From Planctomycetaceae bacterium (lineage in GTDB: Bacteria; Planctomycetota; Planctomycetia; Pirellulales; Thermoguttaceae), in the NCBI GenBank assembly GCA_009783865.1, contig WRCR01000231.1, positions 1-6,655 on the forward strand: a stretch of DNA of 6,655 nucleotides, given 5' to 3'. Of this stretch, positions 1-4,635 are shown in pieces. The notes beneath the pieces are model-generated. The model saw only the letters and a list, made by a program, of their open reading frames with translations, ran no database searches and was not told where the DNA came from. The stretch's first letter is position 1; each line of letters opens with the position of its first letter. The translations under genes and the position numbers were made by a program.

Positions 1-1
1 A

Positions 2-334
2 GCGGCGGCATTGTTTCGGTCTGACTCCCCGAAAGACAAGAAGACCGCCGGCAAAGAAGCATTGCAGCGTCTTATGCTTTGTCCTGACTGGAAAGTCCGT
101 CTTTACACGGCAAGAACGTTGGAAAACATTAAAGATGAAACGCTTATCCCGCTGTTGATTCCGCTGCTCGATGATCGCGATGATATTTGTGCGGCGGCAA
201 TGAATTCGCTGATTAAAATTGTCGGCAAGGACATCGGCGAAATCGCCGTTGAGAACGAACCGGATTTATCGGACAAATCGTCTTTGCAGAAAAAAGCAGC
301 ACGCTGGAAACGATATTTAGCAAATGATATTTAG
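2..334 (+). CDS. HEAT-repeat protein, C-terminal part (5'-truncated by window edge)
   Basis: The reading frame is open from the first bases of the window and ends at TAG 332-334, so only the last 110 residues are visible and the true start lies upstream. A TTG at position 11 is in frame but nothing suggests it is the start. The visible part holds about two alpha-helical HEAT / PBS-lyase-like units: a helix pair around 'DWKVRLYTARTLENI', then 'LIPLLIPLLDDRDDICAAAM' and 'SLIKIVGK', with the Asp-Arg turn and Ala/Leu spacing typical of these repeats. The tail is charged and ends in a short helix with a Trp ('ARWKRYL'). HEAT repeats are protein-interaction scaffolds and give no enzymatic role. No signal peptide or anchor can be judged because the N-terminus is missing. 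The gene converges on the lipoprotein gene downstream. Confidence 0.75.
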   Translation, partial: AAALFRSDSPKDKKTAGKEALQRLMLCPDWKVRLYTARTLENIKDETLIPLLIPLLDDRDDICAAAMNSLIKIVGKDIGEIAVENEPDLSDKSSLQKKAARWKRYLANDI

Positions 335-366
335 GAGCGTTTTTGGATTTGGTGTGGACAAATCCC

Positions 367-448
367 CGTCACCCCCGCGAAGGCGGGGGGTCTAGAGAAT
401 GGACATAGACCCTTTTACGTCTAGATTCCCGCTTTCGCGGGAATGACG
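367..448. repeat. 82-bp MITE/REP-like inverted-repeat element
   Basis: The two ends are near-perfect inverted copies. The left arm 367-396 reads cgtca-cc-cccgcgaaggcggg... and ends in tctaga; the right arm 420-448 starts with tctaga and ends in gggaatgacg. Aligned as reverse complements they differ by a few substitutions and one inserted base. Each arm is itself a hairpin (cccgcgaaggcggg; cccgctttcgcggg), and the 23-bp centre is unstructured. The whole element could fold as one long stem or as two hairpins. The arm resembles the widely dispersed 'gtcattcccgcgaaagcggg' palindromes (the Neisseria dRS3 type is one named example); membership of a specific family is inference. It sits between two convergent 3' ends, so it may also stop transcription from both sides. 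An imperfect flanking duplication (aatccc at 361-366 and 455-460) is suggestive only. Confidence 0.7.
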
Positions 449-485
449 AAAACGAATCCCAGCAGTCTACAATTCTTGATTGCCC

Positions 486-502
486 TAGCCGGTACTCCGG
501 CT
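486..502. repeat. palindromic repeat word (tagccggtactccggct)
   Basis: Positions 487-502 form a hairpin with a 6-bp stem (agccgg/ccggct) and a tact loop, about 10 bp beyond the stop codon of the minus-strand lipoprotein gene. The word tagccggtactccg (486-499) recurs in inverted orientation at 1376-1389 and in degenerate form (13 of 15) at 3674-3688. There is no T-run on either side, so it is a weak candidate for a terminator. Confidence 0.5.
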
Positions 503-512
503 CTTACGTTCT

Positions 513-1103
513 TCATCGAAACGCTTTATCAATCGCATCTTCGACATTGAGAATCCGAATGTCGGTCACGGACGGGTCGTTTTCCATTCTCCGAAGTTCC
601 TCAACGGTGAACTGCGGCATTGCTGTATTCGCCGGCGGCACTACCGCTTTCTTCGTAACCTTCGGCTGGACTGCCGGTTTTACCGGTTCCGGCTGCTTGG
701 GCAGCGGAACGGACTGCGGCTGTGGTGCTTCCGTCGGTCTGCCGCGAAGCAAATCGGGAAGAGTCGGAATGTCTAAACTGTCGATATCTATCGGTTTGGA
801 ACGAAGTTTCGGTGCGCTTACCGGACGATTCTTGTCAACGGAAAAGGTACTTCCGTAATAACCCGCATTTGTTATTGAACATCCTTCGCAATCCGGTGCG
901 TTGGAAATATCGGTGTAATCGGCAGTTCCATAAAACACAGAACCGGCGCGATAGAGCGGGTCGCAACTATCGGGGTCATTGTGACGGGCTGTCTTTGATG
1001 GAACGCAATCATCATAGCAGGTGCCGCACATCCGGCAGCCGCTGGAAATGAGGCAGAAAAAACAAAAAACGAAAACAAAACCGGGGAGGGTAAAGTGTTT
1101 CAT
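513..1103 (-). CDS. predicted cysteine-rich lipoprotein, unknown function
   Basis: The product is a 196-aa predicted secreted lipoprotein. Start choice: the ATG at 1103-1101 is preceded on the minus strand by AAGGA about 9 nt upstream and gives a proper signal peptide; the TTG nine codons further upstream (1130) lacks both advantages. Residues 1-8 form a short n-region with one Lys, 9-19 a Phe/Val/Cys-rich hydrophobic core, and LISSGC ends at the probable lipidated Cys23; Ser at -3 makes this a weak lipobox. Directly after it come Cys26, Cys29 and Cys33 in a Cys-rich segment, then 'YRAGS' and further Cys residues. A Pro/Gln/Lys-rich linker follows in roughly the middle of the second half, and an acidic tail starts near 'FTVEELRRMEND'. 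The Cys-rich head plus 'RAGS' recalls planctomycete secreted proteins; this is from memory, not a search. No enzymatic motif is visible. It is divergent from the TPR gene and convergent with the HEAT gene. Confidence 0.75.
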   Translation of the reverse strand: MKHFTLPGFVFVFCFFCLISSGCRMCGTCYDDCVPSKTARHNDPDSCDPLYRAGSVFYGTADYTDISNAPDCEGCSITNAGYYGSTFSVDKNRPVSAPKLRSKPIDIDSLDIPTLPDLLRGRPTEAPQPQSVPLPKQPEPVKPAVQPKVTKKAVVPPANTAMPQFTVEELRRMENDPSVTDIRILNVEDAIDKAFR

Positions 1104-1294
1104 TGCTGTACATCCTTGAATTAAAACCAACTTCAGCGTATTTTACACGTCTTCAGCATTATAATCGTCCGCATAATCGTTATAATCCATAAATTTTCAC
1201 TATTTTACGGAAATTATATTTCGGCGGACGATTTCGAGGTATATTATCGTTTTTGCGGATTTTGGGCAAGAGTAATTTAGAGGAAGGTAAAAGT

Positions 1295-1323
1295 TTGAAA
1301 CATTATATTTTCTTAACTAATAC
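1295..1323 (+). promoter_or_regulatory. candidate sigma-70-type promoter (distal) for the TPR gene
   Basis: TTGAAA at 1295-1300 and TAATAC at 1318-1323 are separated by exactly 17 bp, matching the sigma-70 layout with two mismatches in each hexamer. It would give a leader of about 175 nt containing both downstream hairpins. It competes with an alternative reading in which the same TTG is a start codon behind the Shine-Dalgarno at 1281-1287. Confidence 0.35.
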
Positions 1324-1366
1324 TCTTGCAAACTGCGTATGGAAAGTATTGACTCTAGTTTTTTCC

Positions 1367-1399
1367 GCCGCCGCTCGGAGTACCGGCTAAATGGGCGGC
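1367..1399 (+). other. hairpin with short T-run (terminator/attenuator-like)
   Basis: gccgcc (1367-1372) pairs with ggcggc (1394-1399), enclosing the inverted copy of the dispersed word (1376-1389), which can itself form a small cgg/ccg stem. The sequence continues 'actttttg', a five-T run two bases after the stem. In the plus direction it could act as an attenuator between the distal promoter and the TPR gene. It could equally be just an inserted palindromic repeat. Confidence 0.35.
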
Positions 1400-1410
1400 A
1401 CTTTTTGCTC

Positions 1411-1438
1411 TTGCCAACTTCAGCGGGTGTGTTATCAT
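1411..1438 (+). promoter_or_regulatory. candidate sigma-70-type promoter (proximal) for the TPR gene
   Basis: TTGCCA at 1411-1416 and TATCAT at 1433-1438 are 16 bp apart. It lies downstream of the T-run hairpin and would give a leader of about 60 nt carrying the hairpin at 1467-1486. The -35 region overlaps the second copy of the 12-bp direct repeat, which could make that repeat an operator. Confidence 0.35.
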
Positions 1439-1466
1439 TTGCGCAGATAAAGATACTACCAAAGAG

Positions 1467-1486
1467 GCGGGGACTTTAGTCCCCGC
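1467..1486. repeat. perfect GC-rich palindrome just upstream of the TPR gene
   Basis: gcggggact (1467-1475) is followed after two bases by its exact reverse complement agtccccgc (1478-1486); in practice this is an 8-bp stem with a ttta loop. It ends 19 bp before the ATG at 1506 and is followed by 'ttaaagc' rather than a T-run. It would be in the mRNA leader and could influence ribosome access. It may equally be one of the dispersed palindromes of this genome. Confidence 0.55.
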
Positions 1487-1505
1487 TTAAAGCAGAAATA
1501 TTAAT

Positions 1506-3638
1506 ATGGGTAAGAATATATTAAATCAGGCAGTTCAGGTAAAACAAACATATTGGCAGGCATTTGCGCCTTGTTTTTTAGGAGTTCGGCTTCGCAAAAA
1601 TTCTTCGAGTCAGGGCTTGTTGTTCGGCGGTTTGTGGTTCGCCGGAAGACAGGCGGGCGCACTGGCTATACTTCTTATTTTACTTTTGCCGTTTCGTTCA
1701 TTTTCTTCCGAAGCGGACTTTCGCTTTGCAGACGGACTGCTCAACCGGCAAATGTTCGAATCCCTTGAATACTTCTGCAATGCCGAAATTAAGAACCGCA
1801 GTTCGCTTACAGATAAATACGCCTTTGCCGCAACACTCGTCCGTTCCCGCACCGTTAAAATGCTGCTCTCCGATTCGGAAAAGCGGCAAAACATTTTAGA
1901 CGGACTCGCCGTTCTGGAAACGGATTTGCTGCGGTCTCACAGCGGAACAGTGCAGCCCGCCGATGAACTTGCCGCCCTTTTGTTTCAACTGCAACTCGGC
2001 ATCACCTATTCAGCACTCGGCGAAGAACAATTTCGGGAAACGGAATTGCTGCCGATGAATGAACGCACCGCAAACATTGAAACCGCCCGCCGAACTTTGC
2101 AAACGGCAATCGAGAAACTGCGGCAAAGCGGTGCTCAAACGCAACTTCTGCGAAACCGCACTTCGCAAAATGCAGATTTGAATTTTTCGTCAAAAGTTGA
2201 CGCAGCAATTCTTTCTTTCACTTATCAACTCGGCTCGGCAGAAATCGCGCTGGCAAAAACCTTCGCACCGCCGGACAGCGAATTGCTGCAACGCAGCATA
2301 GCGGCACTATATCCGATGGCAAACCTTCAAAGCGATTCGCCGGTAGTGTTTCAATGCAAAATCAAACTTGCGCAATGTTATCGGCTGCTGAACGAGAAAG
2401 AAAAATACACGGAATTACTCGGACAGTTGAATTCAACGAAAAACAGCGGCGTTCTTGAATTTCAAACGGAATTGCTGCGGTATTACATTTTCACGGATAG
2501 TATCGGTGATATACTGTCCGTTGTTATGAAAGGGCGTGCGGACTCCGCTGCTTTTCCCGAATATGATTTAGTTAGGATTGAAATACTGCTCCGTTATTCC
2601 AAGCCGGATGAAACGCCGGAAGAAAAAACGCAGCGGCAGGAAACGGTTCTTGAGATTGCCGACTCGCTGGAACGCAACGCCGGTTCTTACTGGGGTCGCA
2701 GAGCGAGGAGTTGCATCTCGGAATTTGTTTCGATTCCTAACGCAAAGGAACAGAGCAATCCGGCAATGCTGGCGGCATTAGCCGAAGAACAGTTTCATCA
2801 GAAACGATACGGCGATGCTTCACGTCTTTTTGAACAGGCAGAGCGGGCGGCGCACCTCAACGGCGATGTCGATGCTGCTTTCAAGTACGGCAGTTCGGCG
2901 ATGGGGATACTCAATTCGGAATTGGAGAACGCCGGAGACGAAAAAAAAGAAGCGGATAAGCGGAAGGTTCTCATCGAAAAACTTCGTGCTTTTGCCCTGC
3001 GGCACTTTGCGGTAAAGGATGCGGCGGAATATCATCTCAAGGCAATCGACTTTGCCGCGAAGGAAGTTGAAGCACGCCGGATGCCGCTTGACGATTATAT
3101 TACGCTGCTCAAAGAGCATACTGCAACGTGGGCAGCATCGCCGAAGACACCGCCGCTCTTGCTGCGGACTGCGGTACTGCTGGCTGGACAAAATCAGATG
3201 GCGGAAGCGTTAACAGTAATGGGAAAGATTCCGAATCAACATGACGAGTTTATGCGGCAATTAACGGAAGAGCAGCGGCAGCGGGTTGATGGTGAACGCG
3301 CCCGGCAAGCGGCAAAAGCGGGGAAAACGCAGGAAGCGGTAAATATACTGACGGAGTTGTTGAAAAAGAATTCGGACAATATCGATAACTGGATTCTATT
3401 AGCGAGTATTTTATCGGAAGACAAGAACTCGCTGGAAAAAGCGTTGGCGATATGGTTAAGAATTGAACCGCGAATTAAGAACGGCACGGAGAACTGGTGG
3501 CTCGTCCGTGAGAAGATAATTGAGGTGCTTGTCAAACTCGGCAGGAAGGACGAAGCATTGCGCTCGTTTCGTTTGCTGGAGACGCTTCATCCGATGACTG
3601 CGGAGAAAAAAGAACGGCTGAAGAAGATGCTCGAATAG
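1506..3638 (+). CDS. large exported TPR-repeat protein, unknown function
   Basis: The product is up to 710 aa and mostly alpha-helical. A strongly hydrophobic stretch at residues 50-63 (AGALAILLILLLPF) followed by 'RSFSSEAD' looks like a signal-peptide core with a cleavage region near 65-70, so the mature protein is predicted to be periplasmic or envelope-associated. TPR-like helix pairs are clearest around residues 423-450 ('AEEQFHQKRYGDASRLFEQA') and in the last 110 residues ('AGKTQEAVNILTELLKK...NWILLASIL', 'LGRKDEALRSFRLLETLHP'), with weaker units near 155-180 and 270-310. There is no catalytic domain. TPR arrays bind proteins, so a scaffold role is likely. Start uncertain: the ATG at 1506 has almost no Shine-Dalgarno and puts about 50 residues before the hydrophobic core. 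In-frame TTG codons at 1617, 1620 and 1632 would give a signal peptide of normal length. The stop is followed directly by a hairpin cluster. Confidence 0.8.
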   Translation: MGKNILNQAVQVKQTYWQAFAPCFLGVRLRKNSSSQGLLFGGLWFAGRQAGALAILLILLLPFRSFSSEADFRFADGLLNRQMFESLEYFCNAEIKNRSSLTDKYAFAATLVRSRTVKMLLSDSEKRQNILDGLAVLETDLLRSHSGTVQPADELAALLFQLQLGITYSALGEEQFRETELLPMNERTANIETARRTLQTAIEKLRQSGAQTQLLRNRTSQNADLNFSSKVDAAILSFTYQLGSAEIALAKTFAPPDSELLQRSIAALYPMANLQSDSPVVFQCKIKLAQCYRLLNEKEKYTELLGQLNSTKNSGVLEFQTELLRYYIFTDSIGDILSVVMKGRADSAAFPEYDLVRIEILLRYSKPDETPEEKTQRQETVLEIADSLERNAGSYWGRRARSCISEFVSIPNAKEQSNPAMLAALAEEQFHQKRYGDASRLFEQAERAAHLNGDVDAAFKYGSSAMGILNSELENAGDEKKEADKRKVLIEKLRAFALRHFAVKDAAEYHLKAIDFAAKEVEARRMPLDDYITLLKEHTATWAASPKTPPLLLRTAVLLAGQNQMAEALTVMGKIPNQHDEFMRQLTEEQRQRVDGERARQAAKAGKTQEAVNILTELLKKNSDNIDNWILLASILSEDKNSLEKALAIWLRIEPRIKNGTENWWLVREKIIEVLVKLGRKDEALRSFRLLETLHPMTAEKKERLKKMLE

Positions 3639-3642
3639 AAAA

Positions 3643-3682
3643 TACCAGCGGCGGGTGATAACCCGCCGGTATTTAGCTGGTA
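3643..3682 (+). terminator. nested hairpin after the TPR gene, possible terminator
   Basis: This begins 5 bp after the TAG stop. The inner stem ggcgggt (3650-3656)/acccgcc (3661-3667) has a 4-base gata loop. The outer stem taccagc (3643-3649)/gctggta (3676-3682) is perfect over 7 bp. An alternative pairing aatacc (3641-3646)/ggtatt extends the inner stem with a bulge and is followed by a short 'tttta'-poor tail (attta). The T-run is weak, so termination is plausible by position and stem strength rather than by a classical U-tract. Confidence 0.5.
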
Positions 3683-3684
3683 CT

Positions 3685-3780
3685 GCGGATTTAAGAGCCG
3701 CAAGTGGAGTGAAACGAAACTTGCGGGTTGTTCACGCTGCTCGCCGCCCAACGCGGCAATTGAGAATAAAATTTCGCCGC
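3685..3780. repeat. cluster of further palindromes between TPR gene and the 229-aa gene
   Basis: At least three more stems follow the terminator-like hairpin: gcgg 3685-3688/ccgc 3698-3701; ccgcaagt 3698-3705/acttgcgg 3719-3726 (8 bp, 13-base loop); and gcggc-aatt from 3753 pairing with aatttcgccgc ending at 3780, with a two-base bulge. The first two share bases 3698-3701, so they are alternatives. No convincing ORF runs through the cluster. It ends exactly at the -35 box of the next promoter. Confidence 0.5.
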
Positions 3781-3809
3781 TTGATTTATTTTGCAATCCG
3801 CGGTACAAT
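3781..3809 (+). promoter_or_regulatory. sigma-70-type promoter for the 229-aa gene (and probably argC)
   Basis: TTGATT (3781-3786) and TACAAT (3804-3809) have a 17-bp spacer and one or two mismatches each to consensus. Transcription would start near 3816, giving a leader of about 83 nt before the ATG at 3899. A 6-bp inverted repeat (tccgcg 3797-3802 / cgcgga 3817-3822) brackets the -10 box and the probable start point, a plausible repressor site. Confidence 0.6.
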
Positions 3810-3836
3810 TGTGTTGCGCGGAGGGAACCGTCAAAT

Positions 3837-3881
3837 AAAAGAATTATGCTGTTATTTTTTTCATAATTATTTAATTCTTTT
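3837..3881 (+). promoter_or_regulatory. 5' leader with two mutually exclusive AT-rich stems
   Basis: aaaagaatta (3837-3846) is exactly complementary to taattctttt (3872-3881), a 10-bp stem. Inside it, aattatg (3842-3848) is exactly complementary to cataatt (3862-3868), and the two stems share bases 3842-3846, so they cannot form together. The distal stem ends four bases before the Shine-Dalgarno GAAAGG (3885-3890). This arrangement could tune translation. AT-rich stems of this length can also arise by chance, and no known riboswitch family is recognised. Confidence 0.35.
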
Positions 3882-3898
3882 TTTGAAAGGTATTCGTT

Positions 3899-4588
3899 AT
3901 GAGTGCTAATCACAGTTTGCTATTATTCGAGGGAGATATGATTTCCCAACTGCCGGAAGTGTTTGAATACTTCGGACTTCACTCCACCGGTCAAATGGAA
4001 GTCGTCAAAGGTCTTGCCGAAATCTGGGAACATACAAATTATCCCAGAAAAAACCGGCCGAAAAATGTCGTTCATAAGGCGGTGCTTTACAACGGCATCT
4101 GGACGGCAATTCTCGACAGAGAAATGAACATGGTTCTCAAACAAGAAAACTGCGAAGAATGCGCCAAAAAACTCGGCATCAAGATTTTCGGCTATCTTGT
4201 CGAAACGGTGTCGGGAACCTGCGCCCTGTATCTGTATCAGCCGGAAAAAATCCGCGGATTAAACATACAGAATTTCGAGGTACTTGAGGACTTCGGCTCA
4301 CCGCTGCCGCAAGAAGCGGGTATCACTCCGCAGGAAATGTTTGGAGACGGTATGATGCGGATTTCCCGCCGAATGGGTTTTTCTGATTCGCTGTTCGCTC
4401 ACCCAACCTCAAAGGTTTATGTAGCGGGTGCAGAAGACCCGGATTTATCAAGCGTCATCGAAAAAATGCAGTCCTCCGTTGTGAAACATCCGCGCGCTTC
4501 AGCCGCCGTTCATCTCGGTCATAAAAGGCAGGAAACACACGCCCCGCCGGTTACCCGGCTGGAAAAACCATGGTGGAAATTGTGGTGA
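3899..4588 (+). CDS. unrecognised 229-aa cytoplasmic protein with a Trp-rich C-terminal tail
   Basis: I do not recognise a family. The start at ATG 3899 is supported by GAAAGG 8 nt upstream; an in-frame ATG at 3938 has purine-rich sequence (gaggg) before it but at tight spacing. There is no signal peptide or membrane segment. Residues 5-150 look like a compact mixed alpha/beta domain, with hydrophobic runs such as 'HKAVLYNGIWTAILD' and 'LGIKIFGYLVETVSGTCALYLY'. Residues 180-205 are probably helical. Residues 206-222 are a basic, His/Pro-containing, probably disordered linker, and the protein ends in K-P-W-W-K-L-W (223-229). A conserved-looking aromatic end after a flexible linker suggests a docking tail (inference). 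Three Cys (two as CEEC) lie near residues 84-87 and in the TCALY strand. The gene precedes argC by 47 bp with no visible terminator, so the two are probably co-transcribed; no functional link follows from that. Confidence 0.75.
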   Translation: MSANHSLLLFEGDMISQLPEVFEYFGLHSTGQMEVVKGLAEIWEHTNYPRKNRPKNVVHKAVLYNGIWTAILDREMNMVLKQENCEECAKKLGIKIFGYLVETVSGTCALYLYQPEKIRGLNIQNFEVLEDFGSPLPQEAGITPQEMFGDGMMRISRRMGFSDSLFAHPTSKVYVAGAEDPDLSSVIEKMQSSVVKHPRASAAVHLGHKRQETHAPPVTRLEKPWWKLW

Positions 4589-4635
4589 ACAGTTCCCCGC
4601 ATCATCGTTATTGAAAAACAATACAACAGGAAACA

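Larger units (their letters stand above)
1104..1505. other. 402-bp divergent intergenic region with repeats and hairpins
   Basis: The region separates the minus-strand lipoprotein gene from the plus-strand TPR gene. Its left half (about 1140-1260) is AT-rich. It contains TATAAT-like minus-strand words (1158-1163, 1213-1218), but neither has a convincing -35 at 16-18 bp, so the lipoprotein promoter is not resolved. It also holds a 10-bp perfect inverted repeat (aatcgtccgc 1163-1172 / gcggacgatt 1224-1233) and a 12-bp direct repeat (ccaacttcagcg at 1127-1138 and 1414-1425, with partial copy cttcagc at 1151-1157). The right half has two plus-strand promoter candidates and two hairpins, listed separately. 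A possible 31-codon TTG-initiated ORF (1295-1390) with a strong Shine-Dalgarno is discussed in the findings. Confidence 0.6.

Noticed and set aside
367..448. Insertion sequence or transposase remnant
   Set aside because: The element is only 82 bp with no coding capacity; at most it is a non-autonomous miniature element.
547..1078. Several plus-strand and alternative-frame ORFs overlapping the lipoprotein gene
   Set aside because: They are Cys/Arg-rich shadow frames without ribosome binding sites, antisense to or out of frame with a gene that has a coherent signal peptide and domain layout.
1104..1130. Upstream TTG start giving the lipoprotein nine extra residues
   Set aside because: The ATG at 1103 has an AAGGA at good spacing and starts a normal lipoprotein signal peptide; the extension puts extra residues before it and has no ribosome binding site.
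1127..1233. CRISPR-like array from the recurring short words in the divergent region
   Set aside because: The repeats are only 7-12 bp, irregularly spaced and mixed in orientation, with no cas genes.
3587..3913. ORFs on both strands through the hairpin cluster (108 aa minus, 84 aa plus)
   Set aside because: They translate palindromic repeats and an AT-rich leader, have no recognisable domains, and overlap a strong promoter and the adjacent gene ends.
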